Assembly: GCA_017886765.1 (NCBI GenBank)
Contig: JAGHJI010000004.1
Coordinates: 1-50,183, forward strand
Length of the DNA: 50,183 bases
Source: Eubacterium sp.
GTDB taxonomy: Bacteria; Bacillota; Clostridia; Oscillospirales; Acutalibacteraceae
Direction of reading: 5' to 3'
Below, in pieces: positions 1-7,830 of the stretch; the stretch's first letter is position 1, and each line of letters opens with the position of its first letter. A model generated the notes under the pieces. That model was given only the letters and a program-made list of their open reading frames with translations. It was not told the DNA's origin and did no database searches. The translations under genes and the position numbers were made by a program.

Positions 1-2
1 AT

Positions 3-92
3 CCAACCCGCCAAAAAAATGACGGCAGTATCCGCCCGGATTATGAAATCAGTTCCCTTGCCCAAGTAAAGCCGTTGCTTGAGAGAATTTAA
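3..92 (+). CDS. C-terminal end of an unidentified protein (5' truncated)
   Basis: An open frame enters from the left edge and stops at TAA 90-92, giving about 29 residues that end in SSLAQVKPLLERI. The gene begins upstream of the window. The tail is too short to identify a family. A strong hairpin terminator follows about 55 bases later, which fits the 3' end of a real transcription unit. The frame is inferred from the absence of stops only. Confidence 0.4.
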   Translation, partial: PTRQKNDGSIRPDYEISSLAQVKPLLERI

Positions 93-146
93 ACATTATC
101 CGTTTCAGTAATGTTTTAATTTTTTTATTTATACCATAACGATTAT

Positions 147-182
147 AAAAACAGGGCTGTGATTTTTTCACAGCCCTGTTTT
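147..182. terminator. Bidirectional intrinsic terminator between convergent genes
   Basis: A 12-bp stem (ACAGGGCTGTGA / TCACAGCCCTGT) has T residues on the right and A residues on the left, so it can end both the gene entering from the left and the leftward nanA. An almost identical hairpin recurs at 19198-19225 and 19523-19550, flanking a small inserted element. Confidence 0.85.
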
Positions 183-186
183 ACGA

Positions 187-1089
187 TTAACCTAATTCGT
201 TTACATATTTATTGATCTTATCCGCAATCGGTTTGGCATCCTCACGCAATACGGGAAGGAAAGGACTTCTTGGCTGACCGCAGTCAATACCGAATCTCAG
301 GGAGATGACCTGCTTTGCCGCGCCGTAAAGAGATTTACAGGCAAGTAAATCAAAGATACAGTCGTTTATTTTATACTGCAGGACCTTAGCTTCCTCAATT
401 CTGTTTTCATTTACCAGATTATCCAAAGCCACGAAAAGCTCAGGCATACAGCCGTATGTGCCGCCGATACCGGCGTCGGCGCCCATAATTCTTCCGCCAA
501 CAAACTGTTCGTCCGAGCCGTTGAAGATTATGAAATCATCTCCCGCGGCTTTGCGGTATCTTTCCATAAGGTATACGGGCTCCGCTGAGTTTTTAACGCC
601 GATGATTTTTTCGTTTTTCGCAAATTCGCCCAGCATGGCAGGTGACAGATCAAAGCCGGTAAGCTGAGGAATATTATAAATGATAAACGGAACGTCCGCA
701 GCGTCAATAATGGACTCCCAGTGAAGTTTCACGCTTTCTGCCGGCAGATGGTAGTAAACGGATGGTACGGCGCTTACGGCGTCGGCGCCTATGCTCTGGG
801 CATGCTTTGCAAGCTCTATGCTCTCCTTAGTGGATGCGCAGCCAACGTGAACGATTACGGTGAAATCATCGCCTGCCGCTTCTTTCACCGCCGCGGCAAC
901 CTGCTTCCTTTCCTCGGTTGAAAGCAAAAATCCCTCTCCGGTTGAGCCGCAGGCGTATACGCCGCGTACGCCAAGGGATTTATATACCTTTACAAGCTGT
1001 TTCATTTTATCCCGGTCAATATTATCGTCTTTATCATATATTGCGTTTAGCGCGCAGAACACGCCTCTGAATTTATTTAAGTCTGTCAT
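187..1089 (-). CDS. nanA: N-acetylneuraminate lyase (dihydrodipicolinate synthase family)
   Basis: Class I aldolase of 300 residues that cleaves N-acetylneuraminate to N-acetylmannosamine and pyruvate in the cytoplasm. Visible family marks are GSTGE near residues 48-52, the catalytic tyrosine in IIYNIP (Tyr138) and the Schiff-base lysine in IIGVKNSA (Lys166). The family also contains DapA and other aldolases. The sialate assignment rests on the divergent nanE next door and on FNGSDEQF and GADAGIGGTYG further on, which resemble sialate lyases. An upstream in-frame GTG at 1098 lies inside the ribosome site, so ATG 1089 is chosen, preceded by GAGGTG. No kinase (nanK) or transporter is visible in the window. 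Confidence 0.85.
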   Translation of the reverse strand: MTDLNKFRGVFCALNAIYDKDDNIDRDKMKQLVKVYKSLGVRGVYACGSTGEGFLLSTEERKQVAAAVKEAAGDDFTVIVHVGCASTKESIELAKHAQSIGADAVSAVPSVYYHLPAESVKLHWESIIDAADVPFIIYNIPQLTGFDLSPAMLGEFAKNEKIIGVKNSAEPVYLMERYRKAAGDDFIIFNGSDEQFVGGRIMGADAGIGGTYGCMPELFVALDNLVNENRIEEAKVLQYKINDCIFDLLACKSLYGAAKQVISLRFGIDCGQPRSPFLPVLREDAKPIADKINKYVNELG

Positions 1090-1107
1090 TTTTATCACCT
1101 CTGCCTA

Positions 1108-1136
1108 ATTGTATCACACCATATTTTAATATTCAA
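1108..1136 (-). promoter_or_regulatory. Sigma-A type promoter of nanA
   Basis: Read on the minus strand: TTGAAT (1136-1131), a 17-base spacer and TACAAT (1113-1108), 19 bases upstream of the nanA start. Its -35 box directly abuts the -35 box of the nanE promoter. Confidence 0.6.
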
Positions 1137-1165
1137 TAGACAATTCATTTTTGTTGTGATATACT
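1137..1165 (+). promoter_or_regulatory. Sigma-A type promoter of nanE
   Basis: TAGACA at 1137-1142, a 17-base spacer, and TATACT at 1160-1165, about 30 bases before the nanE ATG. It is back to back with the nanA promoter with no base between the two -35 boxes, so a single bound regulator could control both. Confidence 0.6.
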
Positions 1166-1195
1166 TAATAAAAGAAAACAGCGGGGGAGATTTTT

Positions 1196-1882
1196 ATGAC
1201 GAATAAAGAGATACTTGAACAGATTAAAGGCGGACTGATTGTGTCCTGTCAGGCGCTGGAAACCGAGCCCCTTTATGACAGCTATATTATGTCAAAAATG
1301 GCATGGGCGGCATATTTGGGCGGCGCCGTTGGTATAAGGGCAAATACGGTTGTGGATATAAAAGCAATTAAAGAAAAGGTCAATCTGCCGGTTATCGGTA
1401 TTATCAAGCAGGAGTATGAAGACAGCGATGTTTATATTACCCCGACTATGAAAGAAGTGGACGCGCTTGTTGAAATCGGCTGTGAAATTATAGCCGTTGA
1501 CGCAACAAAGAGATTAAGACCCGGCGGCGTAAGCCTTGAGGCGTTTTTTACTGAGGCGAGAAACAAATATCCGGACCAACTGTTTATGGCGGACACAAGC
1601 TGTTTTGAGGAGGGCAAAATGGCGCAGGAGCTTGGATTTGACCTTATAGGAACGACAATGGCGGGATATACTCCGTATACAAAAGGAACGGTGATACCCG
1701 ATTATACCCTTATGGAGCGGTATGTTAAGGAACTGGATACACCCGTTATTGCCGAGGGAGGCATTTGGGTGCCGGAGCAGCTCAAAAAGGCAATCGATCT
1801 GGGTGTTTACGCCGCAGTCGTCGGCACTGCCATAACACGTCCCATGGATATTACAAAGCGTTTTGTGAATGCGATAAAATAA
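1196..1882 (+). CDS. nanE: N-acetylmannosamine-6-phosphate 2-epimerase
   Basis: TIM-barrel epimerase of 228 residues, the usual length, converting ManNAc-6-phosphate to GlcNAc-6-phosphate in sialic acid catabolism. It shows the family's opening LIVSCQALETEPLYD, the strand GAVGIRAN, the catalytic-lysine region IGIIKQEY, the segment IIAVDATKRLRPGG and the phosphate-binding end VIAEGGIW...VVGTAITRP. A ribosome site GGGGGAGA lies before ATG 1196. It is transcribed away from nanA; both act on the same pathway, and the intervening kinase is not in the window. A strong terminator overlaps its stop codon. Confidence 0.93.
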   Translation: MTNKEILEQIKGGLIVSCQALETEPLYDSYIMSKMAWAAYLGGAVGIRANTVVDIKAIKEKVNLPVIGIIKQEYEDSDVYITPTMKEVDALVEIGCEIIAVDATKRLRPGGVSLEAFFTEARNKYPDQLFMADTSCFEEGKMAQELGFDLIGTTMAGYTPYTKGTVIPDYTLMERYVKELDTPVIAEGGIWVPEQLKKAIDLGVYAAVVGTAITRPMDITKRFVNAIK

Positions 1883-1924
1883 AAGACCCGCCCTGTTTCC
1901 AGATGAAAACAGGGCGGGTCTTTT
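1881..1924 (+). terminator. Intrinsic terminator of nanE
   Basis: A perfect stem of AAAAGACCCGCCCTGTTT with its complement around a short loop, overlapping the nanE TAA and ending in TTTT. It is symmetric, with A and T tracts on both sides, so it could also end transcription of the leftward tRNA-Pro. Confidence 0.9.
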
Positions 1925-1925
1925 A

Positions 1926-2002
<77 letters not shown>

Positions 2003-2062
2003 ATTTCGCGATATCTATTATTGCATATTATCATTCATTTTTCAAGCCCTAAAATTATTTTT

Positions 2063-2092
2063 TTGACAAAACATTATATGTAATGATATAAT
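2063..2092 (+). promoter_or_regulatory. Promoter of the GH51 operon
   Basis: Consensus TTGACA at 2063-2068 and TATAAT at 2087-2092 with an 18-base spacer, about 34 bases before the arabinofuranosidase start. Confidence 0.75.
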
Positions 2093-2125
2093 TTCATTAT
2101 GTAATACACGTCAAGGAGAAATTTT

Positions 2126-4516
2126 ATGAAAAAAATAATCGCTTTTCTTGCTGCTCTTGTACTTATCGCTGCAGCAGGCGCAGTTCCTGCGTCAGCCGAT
2201 GAGAACGCGGTGCTTACGATTTCGGCAGAGGAAAATTCACACAATATATCCGACAAGCTGTACGGTTTATTCCTTGAGGACATATCCTATGCCTGCGACG
2301 GCGGTCTGGTGTCAAACCTGGTCAATAATGATTCCTTTGAGTATCAGTTTAACAAGACTACGGGCTGGGTCACGGATAACGTGGATTTGTCCGTTGATGA
2401 AACGGATACTCCGCTTAACGATAACAATCCTACTTATGCTGCCATTACGGTTGACGGCAGCGGTAGACTGACCAATCTGGGTTATACGGAAATGTATGAC
2501 TATAAAACGTATGACAGGGATGAGGATAAAGCGCAGACAGCCGATATGGGCTTTAAGGAAAACGCTGAATATGATTTTTCCTGCTACATAAACAACAGGG
2601 ATTTTGAGGGCACGGTAAGCGTTTATCTGGATTCCGACGCGAACAGGGTAAATGTTACCGAGCTGGATATTTCCAAATGCGGAAGCGTTTGGAGCCAGCT
2701 GTCCGCTACCCTTACATCCGTTGCTCAGGAGGACGGCGGACTTACCATAGAATTTGACGGTACCGGCACGCTGCTGCTGGATTTTGTGACCCTTGTGCCT
2801 AAGGACAGCCACGGCTACGGCATGGACGAATGGAAATATACCACCCTGCGGTCTGACCTTTATACTGCTCTTGAGCAGATGAACCCGGCGTTTATCCGTT
2901 TTCCCGGCGGATGCCTGGCGGAGGGAGACAGCCTTGAAAATCTCTATGACTGGAAAGAGACGATCGGTCCGCTGGAGGAGCGTGTTCAGTTCTATAACCT
3001 CTGGAGAGATGACGAGGGCAGGGATTATATCAATACGATGGCAATGGGCTACCACGAGTATTTCCAGCTCTGCAGTGACCTGGACGCTGAGCCGCTGCCT
3101 ATACTTAACGTGGGACTGACCTGTCAGGGAAGGGCGGCCTACGACGATTATGTCCTGGCGCTTGAAAAATGCTCCATGACGGACGACGAGTGGGAAACCT
3201 ATCTGACCGAGACCAGAAATATCGACCCTGAGAATACCCAGGAAAGGGAAGATTTCACAAAGTATATCGAGGGTCTTAATATAAATTCCCGTGAGGATTT
3301 TGAAACTTACCTGGATACTATTGCTCTGCGTCCCGGCACAGCCGAATGGGACGCCTATGTACAGGACATTCTGGATCTGATAGAGTATGCCAACGGCGAC
3401 GCCACAACGACCTACTGGGGCGCGATACGTGCCGCCAACGGCAGCGCAGAGCCTTTTGACCTCAAGTATATAGGATTGGGCAACGAGAACTGGGGAGAGA
3501 TTTATGAACGGAATTTCAAAGCCCTGTATGAGGAAGTAAAGAAAGCTTATCCGGATATTACCGTTATCTCCTCAGCGGGCACATATCTTGAAGGCGAGGC
3601 CTATGACGAGAACTGGAGCTGGATCAGCGCGGATTACAGGGATACGGTAGTTGACGAGCATTACTATACATATGACGGCTATCTCTTTGACCACAATGAC
3701 AGATATGATAACTTTGACCGTGACGGTGCTCACGTATTTATCGGCGAATATGCCGCCACACCCTCAGGCGTGGGGACGATTCAGACCAAGTCGAATATCT
3801 ACGGCGCTGTTGAGGAAGCAAGCTATCTTACCGGTATTGAGCGAAACGGAGATATTGTGGATATGGCTTCCTACGCGCCTACGTTCGCTAAGGTAAACGC
3901 GCAGAGCTGGAACGTAAACCTGATCTGGTTTGATTCCCAGGAGGTCGTGCTTACCCCAAGCTACTATGTACAGATGCTTTATGCCAACAACTACGGGACA
4001 AAATATCTGGAATCAACATTCGCAAACGGCGAAACGATACAGGATGGTGTATATGAATCCGTAACGGTGGATGAGGATTCCCAGACACTGTATGTAAAGC
4101 TGGTGAATACAAGCGGCAGTGCCAAAAGCGTTGATGTGAACCTGACGGGCTTCGGCGATATCAACCGCGTGTCCGTCCAGTCCATTGAGGGCAGCTATAA
4201 ATCCGCCTGCAACGAAATCGGCAGCAATACCACATACCCTGTTGAGAACGATCTCACTGCGGGGGAAAGCGTGACAGTGGATATGGGCAAATATGACGTT
4301 ACCGTTTTGCGTGTCGCATACGGCAATAATGACGGAGCGTCCCTTTACGCCTTACCCGATTTTATCAGTACGATGACGACCGATACCACCGGTTATCTGC
4401 CTGACGCTATAAAGATCGGCGTACCCTGCGGCATGGTCGGCGGTGTGGTGATCATAGCCGCTGTTGTCGCGATTGTCGTTAAAGTAAAAAATAAAAAGCC
4501 TAAGAAGAATGATTAA
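2126..4516 (+). CDS. Membrane-anchored GH51 alpha-L-arabinofuranosidase
   Basis: A 796-residue glycoside hydrolase expected to release arabinose from arabinan or arabinoxylan side chains at the cell surface. It has a signal peptide ending near PASADEN (about residue 25), the GH51 opening GLFLEDISYACDGG, and an inserted beta-rich carbohydrate-binding-like segment (about 75-230). The conserved FIRFPGGC follows, then the acid/base Glu454 in GLGNENWGE and the nucleophile Glu541 in FIGEYAA, and a C-terminal beta domain. Unusually it ends with a hydrophobic helix (GGVVIIAAVVAIVVKV) and a lysine-rich tail, which would hold it in the membrane facing out. The ribosome site is AAGGAG. It is the first gene of a three-gene operon. 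Confidence 0.9.
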   Translation: MKKIIAFLAALVLIAAAGAVPASADENAVLTISAEENSHNISDKLYGLFLEDISYACDGGLVSNLVNNDSFEYQFNKTTGWVTDNVDLSVDETDTPLNDNNPTYAAITVDGSGRLTNLGYTEMYDYKTYDRDEDKAQTADMGFKENAEYDFSCYINNRDFEGTVSVYLDSDANRVNVTELDISKCGSVWSQLSATLTSVAQEDGGLTIEFDGTGTLLLDFVTLVPKDSHGYGMDEWKYTTLRSDLYTALEQMNPAFIRFPGGCLAEGDSLENLYDWKETIGPLEERVQFYNLWRDDEGRDYINTMAMGYHEYFQLCSDLDAEPLPILNVGLTCQGRAAYDDYVLALEKCSMTDDEWETYLTETRNIDPENTQEREDFTKYIEGLNINSREDFETYLDTIALRPGTAEWDAYVQDILDLIEYANGDATTTYWGAIRAANGSAEPFDLKYIGLGNENWGEIYERNFKALYEEVKKAYPDITVISSAGTYLEGEAYDENWSWISADYRDTVVDEHYYTYDGYLFDHNDRYDNFDRDGAHVFIGEYAATPSGVGTIQTKSNIYGAVEEASYLTGIERNGDIVDMASYAPTFAKVNAQSWNVNLIWFDSQEVVLTPSYYVQMLYANNYGTKYLESTFANGETIQDGVYESVTVDEDSQTLYVKLVNTSGSAKSVDVNLTGFGDINRVSVQSIEGSYKSACNEIGSNTTYPVENDLTAGESVTVDMGKYDVTVLRVAYGNNDGASLYALPDFISTMTTDTTGYLPDAIKIGVPCGMVGGVVIIAAVVAIVVKVKNKKPKKND

Positions 4517-4518
4517 CC

Positions 4519-5487
4519 ATGAACATAACCTTTTATTCCAACGTTACTACAAAAGAAGAGGTGTTAAAATATATACCTCAGCTAAGCGCCCATCATGTAA
4601 AATTTGTAAAACTCAGCGATAAAAAACGCCTGACAGAAGAATGTAAGGATACAGAAATCCTTTTTGTTGACGCGATGGGTACGGTGGACAGGGAGACCAT
4701 CTCCGCTCTCGCCGACTTAAAGCTCATTCAGTCGGAGGGCGTAGGATACCAGGGTGTTGACGTGTCCTACGCCATCCAGAAAGGGATACCCGTCTGCAAC
4801 AACAAGGGCGTAAACGATACGGCGGTGGCGGAGGACGCCCTGCTGCTGATGCTGGCATGTCTTAAAAATATGATTACTGGTCATCAGAGTATGTATGACG
4901 GCAGACAGCTTGAGGTGAAAAAAGCTTCTTTCGGCGTAATCAAGGAACTCAGTCAGTGTACTGTGGGTTTAATAGGTTTCGGCGATATAGCCAGAGTAAC
5001 GGCAAAATACTGCAATGCCCTGGGCGCAAGGGTAATCTATACAAACAGAACGAGATATAAGGAGCTTGAAAGGCAGTACAATGTTGCATATTGCAATATG
5101 GATGAACTTTTGGGGCGGTCGGATTTTGTGTCGCTCCATGTAGCGGTGACCGACGACACAAGGGGAATGGTGGATCCCTCCTTCCTGTCAAAAATGAAGA
5201 AAGACGCTTATCTCATCAACACTTCCCGTGGTGAACTGGTCAATAACGAGGCGTTGCTTAACGCTCTGCTGAGCGGGGATATTGCCGGTGCGGGGCTTGA
5301 TGTTATTGCTCCGGAGCCTGTGGAAAAAGATAATATCCTGCTTGACGCAAGGATTAAGGATAAGCTGGTTTTAACGCCCCATATTGCCGGGATCACCAAC
5401 CTTACGGTGCAAAAAATTTACCGCAATATGTGGGAGAATATACAAAGGATTATGAATGGCAGACCGTTGATAAACAGGGTGGACTGA
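4519..5487 (+). CDS. D-isomer-specific 2-hydroxyacid dehydrogenase
   Basis: An NAD-dependent oxidoreductase of 322 residues related to SerA and D-lactate/glycerate dehydrogenases. It shows the nucleotide-binding GLIGFGDIA (about 152-160), the catalytic Arg in NTSRGELV, Glu in APEP and His in LTPHIAG, in the usual order. The substrate cannot be told from sequence. It starts two bases after the arabinofuranosidase stop with no strong ribosome site, suggesting translational coupling, and is followed one base later by the next gene. A role with sugar-acid or hydroxyacid products of the operon is only an inference from context. Confidence 0.85.
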   Translation: MNITFYSNVTTKEEVLKYIPQLSAHHVKFVKLSDKKRLTEECKDTEILFVDAMGTVDRETISALADLKLIQSEGVGYQGVDVSYAIQKGIPVCNNKGVNDTAVAEDALLLMLACLKNMITGHQSMYDGRQLEVKKASFGVIKELSQCTVGLIGFGDIARVTAKYCNALGARVIYTNRTRYKELERQYNVAYCNMDELLGRSDFVSLHVAVTDDTRGMVDPSFLSKMKKDAYLINTSRGELVNNEALLNALLSGDIAGAGLDVIAPEPVEKDNILLDARIKDKLVLTPHIAGITNLTVQKIYRNMWENIQRIMNGRPLINRVD

Positions 5488-5488
5488 T

Positions 5489-6370
5489 ATGAAAAAATTA
5501 GTATGCTTTTTCCTCAGCGTTATCATGCTGATCACTTTATTTTCCGGCTGTACAAAAGTGGCTCAATTTACCTTTTGTCCGGATATTGAAGCAGGGGATA
5601 TTTCCGTTGTGTCCTTCAACTGCGCTGCTCCCTGGGGCAGTCTGCTTAACGGAACATCAAGCTCGGCGAGAGTCAAACGCTTTGCCGCGTATATGAATGC
5701 CGTTAAGCCCGATTCCATCGGCACGCAGGAAATGAATGCCGACTGGATGGAAAAACTGGGCGATTTAATGAGCGATTATGATTCCTACGGTGTTGCCCGC
5801 GGCGGCGATGACAGCGAAAAGAAGAGTGAGATGAACTCTATCTTCTGGCTTAAGGACAAATATGAATGTATCGAGCAAAACACCTTCTGGCTGTCTGAAA
5901 CACCGGAGACCGAGAGTAAATACGAGGGCGCCGGCTGCAACCGCATATGCTCCTATGTTATGCTCAGGAACAAGGAAACCGGTCAGGTATATCTGCACAT
6001 GAACACACACCTGGATAACGCCAGCGACGAGGCAAGGGTGTTCGGCGCGCAGGTCATCAGGGACAAGATAAAGGAAATCAAATTAACTTCCTCCCAGTCT
6101 GATTTCACCATTGTGCTGACAGGGGATTTTAATGATATAGAAAGCGGTAATCCCTGCCAAACAATAAGCGAGATGCTTACAAGCTGTTCCGCCGCGGCGC
6201 CTGAAAATAAGAAAAGCACCTATACCGACTGGGGTGATCTTGAGGATGACGGCGAGCCTATAGATTTCATATTCACGGACGGAGAACCGGCGGGCTATCT
6301 GATTCTTGACGATACTTCTAACGGTTATGTGTCTGACCATTACGGCGTATATGCGACGATTAGACTGTAA
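5489..6370 (+). CDS. Endonuclease/exonuclease/phosphatase (EEP) family lipoprotein
   Basis: A secreted lipoprotein of 293 residues with lipobox LFSGC (Cys at about 20) after a hydrophobic stretch, then an EEP fold. Motifs seen are VVSFNCAAPW, the metal-binding Glu in GTQEMN, HLDN in MNTHLDNAS, LTGDFND and the final SDHYGVYA. Family members hydrolyse phosphodiesters (nucleic acid, inositol phosphates, sphingomyelin); the substrate is unknown here. It is the last gene of the GH51 operon, with a ribosome site AGGGTGG inside the preceding gene's end, and is closed by a terminator at 6389. Confidence 0.85.
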   Translation: MKKLVCFFLSVIMLITLFSGCTKVAQFTFCPDIEAGDISVVSFNCAAPWGSLLNGTSSSARVKRFAAYMNAVKPDSIGTQEMNADWMEKLGDLMSDYDSYGVARGGDDSEKKSEMNSIFWLKDKYECIEQNTFWLSETPETESKYEGAGCNRICSYVMLRNKETGQVYLHMNTHLDNASDEARVFGAQVIRDKIKEIKLTSSQSDFTIVLTGDFNDIESGNPCQTISEMLTSCSAAAPENKKSTYTDWGDLEDDGEPIDFIFTDGEPAGYLILDDTSNGYVSDHYGVYATIRL

Positions 6371-6388
6371 TGAATCGTAAATAATAAG

Positions 6389-6423
6389 AGCCGGAAGTAA
6401 CGGACGTTACTTCCGGCTTTTTT
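6389..6423. terminator. Intrinsic terminator between convergent genes
   Basis: Stem AGCCGGAAGTAAC / GTTACTTCCGGCT with loop GGAC and a T tail on the plus strand. The reverse side is less T-rich (TCTTATTATTT) but could also serve the leftward gene ending at 6437. Confidence 0.85.
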
Positions 6424-6436
6424 AAATAATATCTGT

Positions 6437-7531
6437 TTATCCGAAAAAGAATACCAGCAGCAGTACAATGATTGCGATTACCGCAACGCAGCCGAAAAAT
6501 TTCAATCCCTTCGTGACTGCGTCCCCCACACCGGTGGGCATAACCTGGTTAAAGATATATCGTACAGGTTCCTTGACCTTTTTGCCTACAAGATTTTTAA
6601 ACCTTAAATCGTATGTGCCGATCGTGCCGTCCTTTTTAAGCTCGATGATCCTTACGCCTCTGTCCAGACCGGGACCGTATACGTGAAAGCCTGCCCCCTG
6701 GGCGTACCCCAGGTCAATGCCGTCGACCTTGCCGTGGAAGGAATTGTTGTGGTCGTGACCGAAATAAACGCCCAGTACTTCGCCCTTTTCCTTAAAGGCG
6801 GCAAATTCGCCGCTGTTTTCTTCAGGGTCGGCAGGGGATTCTTTCATAAATCCGTCGGAGTTTACAAGGTCTCTGTTTAAAACAAAGTGTTTATGCGCGT
6901 GATTTCCGTATCCTCTGACCGCGCCTCGGGTACCCATTTTTACCTCGTTTAACAGTTCAACTACCTCGCAGACAGGTATGTGCTGAATAACGACCGAGGG
7001 TATCAGTCTGCCGTATTTTTGTTCATACTCGTCCCTTGTTTTTCTGTACCAATCGATTTGATTTTCGTGTACATGGTCATAGCCGAGCTTTAAATTGGAA
7101 TGGCTGTCTATCAAATAAAGGAGAAATTTCAGCTCGCCGCCGTCGGAAATTTCGATAACGTGATTTGCTGTTCCGTCAATGCCGTCCGTATTCTCACCGA
7201 TAAAATAATCAAATCCCTTGTAAATCTCAAACTGTTCCTCATTCGTCAGACCTACCTGCCTGTCATGATTTCCGAAGCAGACGGAAAAGGGAATCTTCCT
7301 GTTCCTTACCGGTTTTGTCAGAATATCCAGAACCTCGGTTACCGTTTCCTTTTTCAGCTTTTGGCCTATGACGCCGCCCCAAATCTGGTCTCCTGAATAA
7401 ACCACCAGGTCAGGGTTTTCACGGTCAAGAGCGGCGTTTATCAGGTCCAGCGTGTCGGGACTTACCTTGGTACCCTCCTGGGTGTCGGCAATCTGCATAA
7501 TCTTAAAAGTTTTATTCTTAAAGCTGGGCAT
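6437..7531 (-). CDS. Calcineurin-like metallophosphoesterase with C-terminal membrane anchor
   Basis: A 364-residue protein with the phosphoesterase motif series QIADTQEG (about 12-19), YSGDQIWGG, CFGNHDRQ, VIQHIPV and YFGHDHN. In the first motif the usual D-x-H is D-T-Q, so a metal-binding histidine is replaced by glutamine while all other ligands are present. No signal peptide is seen. A single hydrophobic C-terminal helix (CVAVIAIIVLLLVFFFG) suggests a tail anchor with the enzyme in the cytoplasm. Start ATG 7531 is preceded by GAGGTGA. It stands alone and converges with the EEP lipoprotein. The substrate is unknown. Confidence 0.85.
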   Translation of the reverse strand: MPSFKNKTFKIMQIADTQEGTKVSPDTLDLINAALDRENPDLVVYSGDQIWGGVIGQKLKKETVTEVLDILTKPVRNRKIPFSVCFGNHDRQVGLTNEEQFEIYKGFDYFIGENTDGIDGTANHVIEISDGGELKFLLYLIDSHSNLKLGYDHVHENQIDWYRKTRDEYEQKYGRLIPSVVIQHIPVCEVVELLNEVKMGTRGAVRGYGNHAHKHFVLNRDLVNSDGFMKESPADPEENSGEFAAFKEKGEVLGVYFGHDHNNSFHGKVDGIDLGYAQGAGFHVYGPGLDRGVRIIELKKDGTIGTYDLRFKNLVGKKVKEPVRYIFNQVMPTGVGDAVTKGLKFFGCVAVIAIIVLLLVFFFG

Positions 7532-7580
7532 ATCTATTCACCTCATTTTATTGTTGTAATCATTTTAACACATATTTTCC

Positions 7581-7609
7581 TTGACTGCAACTTTAACTGC
7601 AATTATAAT
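7581..7609 (+). promoter_or_regulatory. Promoter of tRNA-Arg
   Basis: TTGACT at 7581-7586, a 17-base spacer and TATAAT at 7604-7609, 12 bases before the tRNA 5' end. Confidence 0.75.
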
Positions 7610-7621
7610 AGTAATGGTATC

Positions 7622-7697
7622 TCTGCCTGTAGCATAATGGCTGATGCATCAGATTCCGATTCTGAAGATTGGGGGTTCGAGTCCCTTCAGGCAGGCC
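7622..7697 (+). tRNA. tRNA-Arg (anticodon CCG)
   Basis: A 76-nt cloverleaf with encoded CCA. The acceptor is CTGCCTG / CAGGCAG with discriminator G, the D stem GCAT/ATGC, the anticodon stem TCAGA/TCTGA with loop TTCCGAT (anticodon CCG, reading CGG), variable AGATT, and T arm GGGGG-TTCGAGT-CCCTT with two G-T pairs. It has its own promoter and terminator. Confidence 0.95.
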
Positions 7698-7698
7698 A

Positions 7699-7738
7699 CG
7701 CCGGAGAAAAGAAAACTTTTCTCCGGCTTATTTTATTT
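7699..7738 (+). terminator. Terminator of tRNA-Arg
   Basis: Stem GCCGGAGAAAAG / CTTTTCTCCGGC with an AAAA loop at 7699-7726, followed by TTATTTTATTTT. Confidence 0.9.
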
Positions 7739-7758
7739 TAATAACGGATAACAACAGA

Positions 7759-7787
7759 ACAGGCGCAGACCTTATGCCTGCGCCTGT
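7759..7787 (-). terminator. Likely terminator of amt
   Basis: Stem ACAGGCGCAG / CTGCGCCTGT just after the amt stop on the minus strand. The tail TCTGTTGTTATCC is only moderately T-rich, so termination may be partial. Confidence 0.5.
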
Positions 7788-7830
7788 ATCATTCAGTTGA
7801 GTTTTTAAATTATGCGGTTGTTTACGGAAT

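Noticed and set aside
2312-3055. 247-codon minus-strand frame inside the arabinofuranosidase gene
   Set aside because: Shadow of a well-supported gene with catalytic motifs on the plus strand; no promoter or ribosome site.
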